Made by a program: the position numbers and the translations under genes. A DNA stretch of 64,000 nucleotides from Mycobacteriaceae bacterium (lineage in GTDB: Bacteria; Actinomycetota; Actinomycetes; Mycobacteriales; Mycobacteriaceae): contig JAIEPH010000018.1 of the NCBI GenBank assembly GCA_019749805.1, forward strand, positions 19,110 through 83,109, read 5' to 3'. Shown in pieces: positions 43,007-51,319 of the stretch. Position 1 is the first letter of the stretch. Every line of letters starts with the position of its first letter. Under the pieces are notes generated by a model. It was given only the letters and a program-made list of their open reading frames with translations, did no database searches and was not told where the DNA came from.

Positions 43007-43041
43007 CTGTCAGAATAAAGCAGCAAGAGCAATAGGTAAAC
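43007..43041. promoter_or_regulatory. Conserved 35-bp element, copy A
   Basis: Lies between the divergent genes 42567-42995 and 43047-43829. Blocks: CTGTCAGAA, then AAGCA, then CAATAGGTAAAC, at the same spacing as copies at 45293 and 49031 and nearly the same at 57823. The + strand gene begins only five bases after the element, so its mRNA may be leaderless. Confidence 0.75.
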
Positions 43042-43046
43042 GAACT

Positions 43047-43829
43047 ATGAGCAGGTATGTGCCGGATCGGTTTGACGACCTACGCCGCGAGTGGATCGCC
43101 GATCACGCGGGCATCTTCACCATCCAGAAGCGCCGCGCCGAACGACTGAACCGCCAGATCCGTCGCCGCAATCGGGTCCTGGCTGGCGCACGACCAAACC
43201 CGTACGACGACAACACGATTCACCCACTGTGGGCGCGGCGGCCCACCACCGTGGAAGGCTGGCTGGAGCTGGCCATCATCGCCGCCGCAGCCGCCCTGGT
43301 GCCCATCGGCTGGCCGGTCGGGGTGCTGATGTATCAGCGCCTTATCGCACTGATCCCGACGCGGCTGCGGTCCTACCCGATACCGGCGCTGCTGTGGACC
43401 GCGGTCGGAATTGGCACCCTGTGCGCGCTGCTCTACACCCCCGATGACTCGCTGAGCACCGCGCTCTACGCGCCTTACCTCCTCGCGCAGATCCCCGCGG
43501 CGTTCGCTGTCGCCGGCCTCTACGGAATCCTTAACGGCTGGCTGGCCGTCGACGGATCCACCGACTGGTGGCCGCTCACACCGCCGCCCATCTCCGTCGA
43601 CCTCGATATCCCGATGGGCCCAGACGACATGACCGCACCGCCGGTCTTTGCCACCGCCGACGCCGAGCATCCCGGTGATCTGCGGCCCACCGGCGGGTCT
43701 CGCGGGTCGGTGCGCCTCGTAATCGTCGGCCTGCTGATTTGTGCGATCGGGTCGGCATGGATGACCGGCGCGGTGATCGCCGGTGTCAAAGACGTTGTGA
43801 CCCAGTCGGTGACGACCTACAGCGGCTAG
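43047..43829 (+). CDS. Four-helix membrane protein divergent from the T4SS operon
   Basis: 260 residues, ATG 43047, no ribosome binding site. Basic cytoplasmic N-terminus (RRAERLNRQIRRRNRVLAG) precedes membrane helices at about 73-98, 110-128, 138-160 and 226-248. No recognised family. It is convergent with virD4, sharing a CTAG at 43826-43829 as the two stop codons. Since the VirD4 here lacks its own membrane helices, this protein is a candidate membrane partner; that is inference. Confidence 0.75.
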   Translation: MSRYVPDRFDDLRREWIADHAGIFTIQKRRAERLNRQIRRRNRVLAGARPNPYDDNTIHPLWARRPTTVEGWLELAIIAAAAALVPIGWPVGVLMYQRLIALIPTRLRSYPIPALLWTAVGIGTLCALLYTPDDSLSTALYAPYLLAQIPAAFAVAGLYGILNGWLAVDGSTDWWPLTPPPISVDLDIPMGPDDMTAPPVFATADAEHPGDLRPTGGSRGSVRLVIVGLLICAIGSAWMTGAVIAGVKDVVTQSVTTYSG

Positions 43830-45283
43830 GTTTCGCTGTCGGCCCACAACTTCCTCAACCGCTCGACCACACGCCCGTCGCCGCCGGCTCGCTTGTCGCC
43901 ATTGCCCGCCCCGTTGAGCAACGTCTTGACCGCGGCGTCGTAGTAGGAGCGAAACACCGTCCAGTCGGGGATCTCGACGCACTTGCCTACATCTCCGCGC
44001 ACGAGCAGGCGCGCCGTCTCACGATTCGGGGGCAACAATTCTTGCCAGCGCAGCCCCGGTCCCATATCGCTGCTCAGGCTCCGGTGGCCATCGGCCTGGC
44101 TGTAGCTTTCCGGACGCCGATTGGTGAATAACGACCAGTCCTCGCCAGCTTCGAGCAGCTCAATTTCCCTGGCCCCGTACATGATCAGCGAGGCCGGAAA
44201 GATCGCCCGCAGTTCATCGGCGTAGTCCCTGCCATAGACCGTGTCCAGCTGACACGATGCCTGCACCGCTGCCACCATGTTGATGCCCAACCCGCGACCT
44301 TCCCCGACGATCCGGCGCAGACTCGGGATCGGGGCTGTGTTGGGCAACTCGTCGATCACCATCAGCAGACGGTGCATCTGCTCGCGCCGCGCGGTCTTCT
44401 CTCGCCAGCGCCGCACCAGCGAATCCAGCAGCGTCACCGCCGCGCCGGCCACCGTGCCGTCGGCCGGCGCCAACACAAACAACGTGGCTTGCGGATCATC
44501 GAGAAACACCGGGTCAAACGCGCGGTTGAACAGAGTCGGAGTCGCCGCCGACGTCGACATCGCCACCGTGGTCAACGCCGACAACGACAGCCGAAGCCAC
44601 GGCGTGATCGCCTTGCGCATCGTTATTGCCACAGAATCACGTTGGCGCGGGTCCATTTGCAGAATCCGCATCATCCCCAGCGCCAACACCTCATAGCGGC
44701 GGCATAACGCTGCGGCCTGGGCCCATCCGGGTTCGGTGAAGTTCTCCGGGTCGATGTTGTCCACCGCCCGCAACACCCAATCCATACCTTCGCCGTTGCC
44801 CTGCGGGGAAGCCGCATACAAGAATGCCGCCAGTGGACCCGCTGCTTGAGACTCCCAGATACCGCCGTCGGAAACCTCATCGGCCCCCGAGCCCAGACCG
44901 ACGGTGGCCATCTGCATGATCGTTTCGGCGATGGTCAGCGCTTCCAGGGGCGACTCGATCGTCACCGTCGGGTCATAGAACAGCGGGTCCACCCCGTCCG
45001 GATACACCGGGGTACCGATCGGGCGCAGATCAATCATGGCTTTGGGGCCGAACCGGCGCTCCATGACGTACTGCAGCAGGTCATCTTTGGACGACACCAC
45101 CACTGCTGGGCCACCCCACATCACCGCCGCCGGCGCCAGCACGCGCCGCGTCTTGCCCGTCTCGGTCGGCGCCGAAACCAGCACATGCGCCGCGGTGCTC
45201 GGCACATACAACTGCTCAGTAGCTTTGCGGCCCACGCGGCGGCGCAAGAACCCGCAGTAGGGCGTCGCGGGTTTGAGGTACAC
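43826..45283 (-). CDS. virD4: VirD4/TraG-type coupling protein lacking N-terminal membrane helices
   Basis: 485 residues from GTG 45283. Walker A APTETGKT (about 38-45), Walker B LLMVIDELPN (about 305-314), and the typical QDxxQ-region equivalent (MVAAVQASCQL). The all-alpha domain (about 120-240) contains PLAAFLYAASPQGNGEGMDW. Classical VirD4 proteins start with two membrane helices, which are absent here, so membrane attachment must come from a partner. It delivers the relaxase-DNA complex to the T4SS. The start is 10 bp from element copy C and TATAGT lies just upstream, consistent with a leaderless transcript. Confidence 0.9.
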   Translation of the reverse strand: MYLKPATPYCGFLRRRVGRKATEQLYVPSTAAHVLVSAPTETGKTRRVLAPAAVMWGGPAVVVSSKDDLLQYVMERRFGPKAMIDLRPIGTPVYPDGVDPLFYDPTVTIESPLEALTIAETIMQMATVGLGSGADEVSDGGIWESQAAGPLAAFLYAASPQGNGEGMDWVLRAVDNIDPENFTEPGWAQAAALCRRYEVLALGMMRILQMDPRQRDSVAITMRKAITPWLRLSLSALTTVAMSTSAATPTLFNRAFDPVFLDDPQATLFVLAPADGTVAGAAVTLLDSLVRRWREKTARREQMHRLLMVIDELPNTAPIPSLRRIVGEGRGLGINMVAAVQASCQLDTVYGRDYADELRAIFPASLIMYGAREIELLEAGEDWSLFTNRRPESYSQADGHRSLSSDMGPGLRWQELLPPNRETARLLVRGDVGKCVEIPDWTVFRSYYDAAVKTLLNGAGNGDKRAGGDGRVVERLRKLWADSET

Positions 45284-45292
45284 ACGACTATA

Positions 45293-45327
45293 CTGTCAAA
45301 ACTAAGCACTCAGGGCAATACAGAAAC
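45293..45327. promoter_or_regulatory. Conserved 35-bp element, copy C
   Basis: Blocks CTGTCAAAA, AAGCA and CAATACAGAAAC at the same spacing as copies A and B. Only virD4 (minus strand) is next to it; nothing codes rightward for about 225 bp, so the element most likely serves the minus-strand gene. Confidence 0.7.
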
Positions 45328-45552
45328 ATCAGCCGTTTACTGATTGTCTCGCGCGTGCAGACCGATAGCTGAGGGGTTGCAACTGAGGAGGCGGGCAGAC
45401 GTCGCTCATTCGCCGCAGCTTGAGCTGCTCAGTTAGTGAACCCGTGATCGGGACTTCTGACGGCTCGACCGGGACGCGAGGACGCCGGCGGCCCCTTCCC
45501 TGCGCTGGAAAGCGCCGTCATCGAACACCTTTCGTGTGACCGTGAGATCCGG

Positions 45553-46158
45553 TTAGCCAGCGCCGGTGTCGCCGTTGCATGTGGCTGGTGACCAAAATCC
45601 TCGCCCGTTGGCTCGGGCGTCGGACTCGGCCGAGCGAAACTGCGCCTGGTACCGATACGGCAGGTCGTAGGTGTACTCGTGGCCGAATCCCGCGCTGATC
45701 AGCATCAGATTCACCAGCTGCCCCGACGTCGTCCAGACATAGGCCAGCTCCCGGCCGTACTGGTCGCGGCTGTCTTGGGAGGGATCTTGCTCTAGGTACA
45801 CCGACTGGCCCGTCAACAGCTGTTTGGCGTGCTCGGATGCCTCAGCTCCGAAGCACTGCACACCGGTGCGGCGATCCTGGGTCTCCGGTGTGTCGATCCC
45901 GATCAGACGCACTTTCACACGCTCGTCGTCGCGTTCCACCGAGATCGTGTCACCGTCGATGACCGCAATCACCGCATGTGGTCCACGCACCCGATCCGCT
46001 GGCATCACCGGGTCTGCCCCGTGCGGTGCGGTCGTGGACACGGGCAGCATCGACTGCACCCCGGTACACCCGCATAGCCCCACAAGGAGCAGCGCCCAAA
46101 ATGCCCACAGCCCAACGACCTTGACGCCCATCCCGCGAGCACCCGCTGCACCAGACAT
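45553..46158 (-). CDS. Lipoprotein thermonuclease (SNase family)
   Basis: 201 residues from ATG 46158 (AAAGGAAA upstream). The N-terminal signal with lipobox-like LLLVGLCGC predicts a lipid-anchored extracytoplasmic protein. The SNase domain (about 60-195) has VIDGDTISVERDDERVKVRLIGIDTPE, with the Asp/Arg/Glu active-site set, and YGRELAYVW with the second arginine. It would hydrolyse DNA or RNA outside the membrane with Ca2+. Thermonucleases recur in conjugative plasmid transfer regions, where they may trim incoming or competing DNA. Next to the alpha/beta hydrolase gene (29-bp gap). Confidence 0.9.
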   Translation of the reverse strand: MSGAAGARGMGVKVVGLWAFWALLLVGLCGCTGVQSMLPVSTTAPHGADPVMPADRVRGPHAVIAVIDGDTISVERDDERVKVRLIGIDTPETQDRRTGVQCFGAEASEHAKQLLTGQSVYLEQDPSQDSRDQYGRELAYVWTTSGQLVNLMLISAGFGHEYTYDLPYRYQAQFRSAESDARANGRGFWSPATCNGDTGAG

Positions 46159-46186
46159 CTGCGTTTCCTTTCCCGAGACCCGGCGC

Positions 46187-47140
46187 TCAGCTTGCACGCC
46201 GAGCCCTCGCCGCGGTGGCGCTTTCGTTGGGGCGCAGCCTGATCGCCCTGTTGATCGCATTGGTCACGATGTGCGGTGCCTCGTGGAGCAGCATGTGCCC
46301 ACCCCAGGGCACCTCAACATGCACGGCGTGGGGAATGCTCGCCGCGAGCTCGCGCGCGTGAGCCGCGGGCGTGATTACGTCAGCGCCGCCACTGACCACC
46401 GTCGTGGCCGCGGTTATCGACCCCAGGCTGTGATAAAGGTCGTAGTTTTTCAGTCCTGGAAGAAAACCCACCGCCGTCGTCAACGGGGTGGTCTGCAGCG
46501 CGGCCGACATGAGGTCAGCGAGCGTGTTGCGCTCGGCGCTGCGGTGGCCGCCGCACTTCATCAGGGCAGCAGACATCGGGCCGGCGAGTGCCCGCGCCGT
46601 CGCGTCCAGCCGTGCAGGCCGCATGAGTGCGACAAGTTGAGCCAATGCGCCCAGCTGCGGCGTGCTCAGCAGCCGCCCAAGGCCACGCTGGTCGAGATTT
46701 CGCGCCGCGGTGGCGACCAGCACGAGAGCCTCCGGGTCCACAGGCCGATCGTGTGCGGCACGACCGCAGTAGGCCAGCGCGGCCATGCCACCCATGGAGT
46801 GGCCGGCGATGGTGAGGGGCCCGGCGACCTCGAGTACGGCCAGGAGTTCGGCGAGGTCGGCGCCCAGACGCTTCACCCGGTAGGTGCACATCGGTGCCGA
46901 ATCTGAGAGACCGTGGCCGCGGTGGTCGTAGCTGATCACCCGAATCCTTGCGCCCCGGCGGCGCACCAGCTGAGCGATCTGCACATCCCAGCACGACTGG
47001 CTGAGGCAAAAGCCGTGTAGCAGAACCACGGTGTGGTCGACCTGGCCACCTGACCACCAGTCTCGAACCGCCAGCTGCACACCATCTGTGGTGCGCACTG
47101 CGCGCTCGACGCAGCCGACACCGAGTGACCCTACTCTCAT
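46187..47140 (-). CDS. Alpha/beta-hydrolase
   Basis: 317 residues. Oxyanion HGFCLSQ near residue 43, nucleophile elbow GHSMGG (about 115-120), likely Asp in VVSGGADVITP and His in WGGHMLLHEAP. Mycobacterial lipase/esterase-like fold without signal peptide. Cell-envelope ester or lipid hydrolysis is likely given the transfer context but the substrate is unknown. It overlaps the downstream gene at 47137-47140 (ATG/stop overlap), so it belongs to the operon of the adenine methyltransferase. Confidence 0.85.
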   Translation of the reverse strand: MRVGSLGVGCVERAVRTTDGVQLAVRDWWSGGQVDHTVVLLHGFCLSQSCWDVQIAQLVRRRGARIRVISYDHRGHGLSDSAPMCTYRVKRLGADLAELLAVLEVAGPLTIAGHSMGGMAALAYCGRAAHDRPVDPEALVLVATAARNLDQRGLGRLLSTPQLGALAQLVALMRPARLDATARALAGPMSAALMKCGGHRSAERNTLADLMSAALQTTPLTTAVGFLPGLKNYDLYHSLGSITAATTVVSGGADVITPAAHARELAASIPHAVHVEVPWGGHMLLHEAPHIVTNAINRAIRLRPNESATAARARRAS

Positions 47141-47679
47141 CGCCGCCTCGCTTCCTGTTGTGCCGCCGCCGAGGTCGCCTCCAATGACTCAACGGCGCCG
47201 CTGAACTCGCCACATCCGCCATCTGCGAACTGACGCCACGGGATGAACCTCTCGCGCGTGCCCCGGGAGTCTTGGCACCAAAAACCCCACAGACGACGAT
47301 GCGGCCCGGTCACGATCACCGTCCAGCACGGGATCTCGCACCCAGAGCTGTTGCGCGGTAGACAGATACGATGCCGGTGGGTGGCCTGGCGGACCGCGAT
47401 GCTGGCGCGCCCGCGCCGATGCACACCGGTGGGCGTCACCTCAAAATAGGCCCCGGACAAGATGACCGAGGCGAAGCCCCACGGATGATCATGCAGCCCT
47501 TCAGGATCGGAGGCGATGAACTGGTGTAGATACACGTTCAGCCAACGGTTGCGCGGCATGAGATACCAACGCCTCAAATACGGTTCGCCTGGTTTGGCTG
47601 CCACCACTTGGTGAGGTTCACCCCGCAACCAGGCCCGCCACCAGCTGATCTCGGTGGGTCGGCTCACCACCGCGCTCAT
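47137..47679 (-). CDS. Cupin-like protein
   Basis: 180 residues from ATG 47679, overlapping the stop of the preceding gene. The core YLHQFIASDPEGLHDHPWGFASVILSGAYFEV (about 50-81), then THRHRICLP and CWTVIVTGPHRRLWGF, has the HxH...G spacing and beta pattern of a cupin fold with histidines for a metal. Comparable proteins occur in phages and plasmids with unknown substrate. Confidence 0.7.
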   Translation of the reverse strand: MSAVVSRPTEISWWRAWLRGEPHQVVAAKPGEPYLRRWYLMPRNRWLNVYLHQFIASDPEGLHDHPWGFASVILSGAYFEVTPTGVHRRGRASIAVRQATHRHRICLPRNSSGCEIPCWTVIVTGPHRRLWGFWCQDSRGTRERFIPWRQFADGGCGEFSGAVESLEATSAAAQQEARRR

Positions 47680-47969
47680 CGGTGCGGCCCCGCAGACGAC
47701 GTCACCGTGGCGCTCGCCGGCACAGGGCTCGTCGCCGCCGCGCCGCCGGTATGTCCCAGCACGATTTCCACCACGACCGGACGGCCCGCGTGATCGGCAA
47801 TCGGATAGCAGTAGTCGCCGTGCGACGCCGGAACCGCCACGTCCACCCCACCGGCGGCCAGACTCAACGTCTCGGCAACCATGAGCAGCAGCATCGAGCA
47901 CAGACCCGCCAGCGCGCCGCACACCATTGGCCATGGGGACCGGGCTCGTGCACTCGTCGCACTCGTCAC
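47676..47969 (-). CDS. Small exported or membrane-anchored protein
   Basis: 97 residues with a signal-anchor helix (about 14-38: VCGALAGLCSMLLLMVAET) and a small extracytoplasmic beta-rich part (GVDVAVPASHGDYCYPIAD). No family recognised. Overlaps both neighbours by four bases. Confidence 0.65.
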   Translation of the reverse strand: MTSATSARARSPWPMVCGALAGLCSMLLLMVAETLSLAAGGVDVAVPASHGDYCYPIADHAGRPVVVEIVLGHTGGAAATSPVPASATVTSSAGPHR

Positions 47970-48892
47970 GACGCCACCTCGGTTTCAGTCCACGTCGTGC
48001 CGGCATCCGTGGCAGGTGTGATCGGTGCCTGCGCAGACGAGGGATGCTGGACCGTGGGTTCATCGTCGTCCTCGTCGAAAAGCGACATCGCCTCTGTTAG
48101 AGGATGATTCGACCACAGCACCTCGGTGCGGTTCTGATCACCGCGGCGCCCGTTACCGGTGAACGTCGAGAGCCGCACACTGTGCCAGCCGTCGTAGAGC
48201 GAGTCGTAGAGGCCGCTGGAATACCCCGACAGCACCACATGCGCCCGACAGGCCCGCAGCGCCTCGGCAAGTTCGCGGTGCTGGTCGTCGCTGCGCATCT
48301 CCTGGGCGTACTGGTTGCCCCAGGCCCGCGTCGACCCGAGATACGGCGGGTCGACGTAGAGCAGGACGTCGCGGTGTTTGCCGTACTTGCCGATCAGCTC
48401 GATCGCCGGCCGACACTCCAGACTCACCCCCGCCAGCCGCGACGCGGCGGGCAACAGCCGAGCCACGTAGCCGCCCAGGTAGTCGGGCATGCCAGCTCCA
48501 CCATGGGGATTGGCGTAGTGGCGCCATCCCGTGCGGCGTCGCGTCAGCCCCGAACGTCCTTGGGTCAGTCGTACCCACACCCGCCGCGCCCGCTCCAGCT
48601 GATCCAGCTCGTCGGCGGGCTCAAAGGAGCGCTCATGTTCACGCCGTGAATGTGGAGTCAGCGCGCACACCCGCGCCAGATCCTGCGGCCGATCGCGCAG
48701 CAGCCGCCAAAACAACACCAAGTCGCCGTCCAGGTCGTTCACCGTCTCCATCGGGCTGCGCGGTTTGGCCAGAAGAACGGACAGGGAACCGGCGAACGGC
48801 TCAACGTAGTGGCGCGCTGGTGGCAGTAACGCCACGATGCGATCGGCAACGCTCTGTTTGCCGCCGAAGTACGGAAACGGCGGGGTGCTCAA
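47966..48892 (-). CDS. Dam-class DNA adenine-N6 methyltransferase
   Basis: 308 residues when started at TTG 48892, which overlaps the stop of a 21-residue leader frame; the longer frame to 48961 has a TTG with no usable spacing from its ribosome site. The FPYFGGKQ motif at the N-terminus (SAM binding), YVEPFAGS, and catalytic DPPY (VDPPYLG, about residue 180) define the D12/Dam family. Probable recognition of a short palindrome such as GATC is family knowledge, not visible here. No cognate endonuclease, so a solitary enzyme likely protecting the plasmid or regulating transfer. Heads the operon ending with the thermonuclease. Confidence 0.88.
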   Translation of the reverse strand: MSTPPFPYFGGKQSVADRIVALLPPARHYVEPFAGSLSVLLAKPRSPMETVNDLDGDLVLFWRLLRDRPQDLARVCALTPHSRREHERSFEPADELDQLERARRVWVRLTQGRSGLTRRRTGWRHYANPHGGAGMPDYLGGYVARLLPAASRLAGVSLECRPAIELIGKYGKHRDVLLYVDPPYLGSTRAWGNQYAQEMRSDDQHRELAEALRACRAHVVLSGYSSGLYDSLYDGWHSVRLSTFTGNGRRGDQNRTEVLWSNHPLTEAMSLFDEDDDEPTVQHPSSAQAPITPATDAGTTWTETEVAS

Positions 48893-48954
48893 CGTCTCAC
48901 CTGCCAGGTGAACAGATCCCCGGTGGATCGTGCACTCGGACTCGCCGTCTGCAT
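48889..48954 (-). CDS. Possible 21-residue leader peptide of the adenine methyltransferase
   Basis: ATG at 48954 has GAGGAGG six bases upstream, the only strong ribosome site here. The 21-codon frame ends CGTTGA, whose TGA overlaps the TTG start of the methyltransferase. This arrangement implies translational coupling. The peptide (MQTASPSARSTG...) has no recognisable regulatory codons. Confidence 0.4.
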   Translation of the reverse strand: MQTASPSARSTGDLFTWQVRR

Positions 48955-49030
48955 TCCCCAACCTCCTCGCCGTAACGGAGATTTGGTGCGGCTACGCCGC
49001 GCCCGTTTACACCTTCCGTGTCACCCAATA

Positions 49031-49065
49031 CTGTCAGAAAAAAGCAGTAAGATCAATACGTAAAC
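49031..49065. promoter_or_regulatory. Conserved 35-bp element, copy B
   Basis: Between the divergent adenine methyltransferase and the 49110 gene. Blocks CTGTCAGAA, AAGCA, CAATACGTAAAC; 28 of 35 positions match copy A by eye. An extra GTTTAC half-site lies at 49007-49012 in inverted orientation. Confidence 0.75.
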
Positions 49066-49109
49066 GCCAGCTGTATACGTACCGTCGTTTTGCTACTGAG
49101 GAGGCTTTC

Positions 49110-49481
49110 ATGACCAGCGACAACAATCCGACCCCCGCGCAGGCGCTCGACGAAGCCCGCGCCGATGTCACCGCCGCCCGCGATGCCGCCAACCATGGCG
49201 ATCGCTACCGCCAGGGCCAGTACGCGCGGGCAGCCATCGACGCCGCGGCCAGCGCCATCCTCGATCCGGACTCCAGCCAACGCGAAGTCGTCGCCGCCCG
49301 GTTCTTCCTCAGAGAGAGCCTTGGGCTCGACGGCCGCGCCAACGACTGCGGAGCCGACAGCATCGACACCGAGCAGGAATCGTGCGGACTCAGCGACCCA
49401 GACCGCGAATGGCTAACGAACTATCTCAACAATCGCCGTCCCGCCCAGCGCACGCGCGCAGATAGTGGCCTCTCGCTGTAA
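49110..49481 (+). CDS. Small helical hypothetical protein
   Basis: 123 residues, ATG 49110 with GAGGAGG upstream. Helical, acidic, Ala-rich (QALDEARADVTAARDAA; YARAAIDAAASAIL), with a C-terminal NLNNRRPAQRTR-type basic tail. No recognised family. Starts 45 bp after element copy B and is convergent with eccA. Confidence 0.7.
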   Translation: MTSDNNPTPAQALDEARADVTAARDAANHGDRYRQGQYARAAIDAAASAILDPDSSQREVVAARFFLRESLGLDGRANDCGADSIDTEQESCGLSDPDREWLTNYLNNRRPAQRTRADSGLSL

Positions 49482-49537
49482 AGCGCGTTCTGCGTTGCCG
49501 CCCTGAACAATTCGCTCGCCTCGCGCCACCAGCGCCC

Positions 49538-51319
49538 TTACAGACCACGCTGCGCTGGTGGCAGCGCGTTGTTGAGCCCCTCGGCGAGGTCCTCGCGGGT
49601 CAGTAGCGACAAGGTCTCCTCGCCGATGTCTTGGCCAAGAGTTTCATCGGTGAGATCAGCTGCGCCCAAACCTAATTCCGTAATCACTCGCAGGTCGCGG
49701 ACTTCCTGGGAACGCTCCACGACGGTACGGACAAACCGCCCATTGCCCAGGATGTCGATGAGCCGTACGACATCGCCGTCGGGCGACTCGAACTGTTCGT
49801 TGTAGTAGCGGGCGAACGGCCCGGCCAGAACGTGCTCGATCGCGCCGTCCTCCACGCTGTCACCGCCTTGGGCGACGATCCCTCGCGCGATCGCCATCAA
49901 CGCATCCGGCTCGTAGGAACGAAATTCGATGACCGTCGAGAACCGCGACTGCAGACCGTCATTGGAATCAAGCACACGCTGGCATGCTCTGGGGTATCCC
50001 GCGGCGATAATCACCGCTTCGTCGCGGTGATTTTCCATCCACGGCACCAGCGCTGCCACGATCGCCTGTCCATAGGGGTCACCAGTGGTGTACCCAGGTT
50101 TGATGGTGTCGCCGAACTCGTCGAAGAACACCGTGGCGCCGATCGCCTTTTCCAGGAACGTTCTTGTGTTCGAGTCGGTTTCGCCGACATGAGGGCCCAG
50201 CAGGCTGTCGGGCTTGGTCTCGAAGATCTCTGAGCGCGGCAGCAGTCCCAGTCCACAGAAGATGTTAGCGATCGCGCGCGCGGAGGCGGTCTTTCCCACC
50301 CCCGGTGGTCCGACCATCAACAAATGGCGGCTCACTGGCGGTGTCGGTAAGCCTTTGCGTTGCCGCAACACCCGTGCGATAGTGCCGGCCTTGATCGTAG
50401 TGATGCGCTTCTTGACGTCGTCCAGGCCGACCATGGCGGCCAGATCTTTCTCGGCGGTGGCCAGCAGCGCGCGGGCGCTATCGGCGTGCTCGGCTGCCGC
50501 GCGCTGATCAGCAGACGTCTCGGTCGCCGGGTCCCACCGGTCGGTCCGTGAGTCAATGGTGGCCTCGTCGGTGACCTTCAGCCCGTAGGTCACATCAGCG
50601 ATCGCGACCTTGGCGAGCTCGAAATCCGGCCAGCGCACACGGATGTCGGTCAGCAGCGTGCGGGCGGCCTCCTCCTCGCCTTGTGAGCGCGCCACCAACG
50701 CGCGCAAGAACGTCGCGTCCCGCAGTAACGGATCCGACGGCGATGGCGTGTCACCTGCCCGGCCCACGGCCGCGAGCGCCCGGTCAAACAAGCCCAGATT
50801 GGCCGCTGCCTTCGCCTCAAGCAGGCTGGCCGCCCGGCGCAGGAACACGAACTGCCAGGTATCGCAGCCGATCAATGCGGTCAGCACGTCGGGCCAGCGC
50901 TCGGTGCGGCTGGCCAGCACCGCGCGCACGTAGGCCACTTGTGGGAGTGGCGGCAGCGCGTCGAGCTCGTCGCTGGCCTGCCCGAATTGCCCAGCGTCGA
51001 CCAGCGCCGCAGCGTAAGCCAGCCCCGCCGAGGTCTCGTCGATGATCTCCAGCCGTACGTACTCGATATCGAAGAAGGCGCCCAGCGCCTGCGGGGTCGT
51101 TCCTAACGCCCGCAGATCGGCCCCAACCCGGCGCGACACCTGCGACAGCGTGCGCAGCGTCGACAGCGATCGGTCACCGGCGGCCACGCGGCCCAGCCAG
51201 GCGTCGGCCATTTTCGGATCGTCGTCGGTAGCAAGCTCGAAAACCTGTCGTGCCCGCTGCGGGGCAGTCGGCAACGCTTTGACCGCTGCGCTCAGCGCCT
51301 CCAGGCCGCGATCGCTCAT
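49538..51319 (-). CDS. eccA: EccA-type AAA+ ATPase of the ESX locus
   Basis: 593 residues, standard EccA length. An N-terminal TPR-like helical domain (to ~270) is followed by a CbbX-type AAA+ domain with Walker A VGPPGVGKTASA (about 336-347) and Walker B TVFFDEFGD (about 400). EccA is a cytosolic ATPase that helps disassemble EspG-PE/PPE complexes or assist secretion. Last gene of the leftward ESX operon; its start overlaps eccE by four bases. Confidence 0.95.
   Translation of the reverse strand: MSDRGLEALSAAVKALPTAPQRARQVFELATDDDPKMADAWLGRVAAGDRSLSTLRTLSQVSRRVGADLRALGTTPQALGAFFDIEYVRLEIIDETSAGLAYAAALVDAGQFGQASDELDALPPLPQVAYVRAVLASRTERWPDVLTALIGCDTWQFVFLRRAASLLEAKAAANLGLFDRALAAVGRAGDTPSPSDPLLRDATFLRALVARSQGEEEAARTLLTDIRVRWPDFELAKVAIADVTYGLKVTDEATIDSRTDRWDPATETSADQRAAAEHADSARALLATAEKDLAAMVGLDDVKKRITTIKAGTIARVLRQRKGLPTPPVSRHLLMVGPPGVGKTASARAIANIFCGLGLLPRSEIFETKPDSLLGPHVGETDSNTRTFLEKAIGATVFFDEFGDTIKPGYTTGDPYGQAIVAALVPWMENHRDEAVIIAAGYPRACQRVLDSNDGLQSRFSTVIEFRSYEPDALMAIARGIVAQGGDSVEDGAIEHVLAGPFARYYNEQFESPDGDVVRLIDILGNGRFVRTVVERSQEVRDLRVITELGLGAADLTDETLGQDIGEETLSLLTREDLAEGLNNALPPAQRGL

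Noticed and set aside
42577..43032. Alternative 151-residue frame antiparallel in register with 42567-42995
   Set aside because: Same strand but different frame, Arg/Ser-rich composition, and it would consume the conserved element; the 142-residue frame has clean membrane helices.
47680..48063. N-terminal extension of the cupin-like protein to 308 residues
   Set aside because: Low-complexity Arg/Gly sequence that is antisense-register shadow of the overlapping small membrane protein and methyltransferase genes; ATG 47679 with stop overlap is better.
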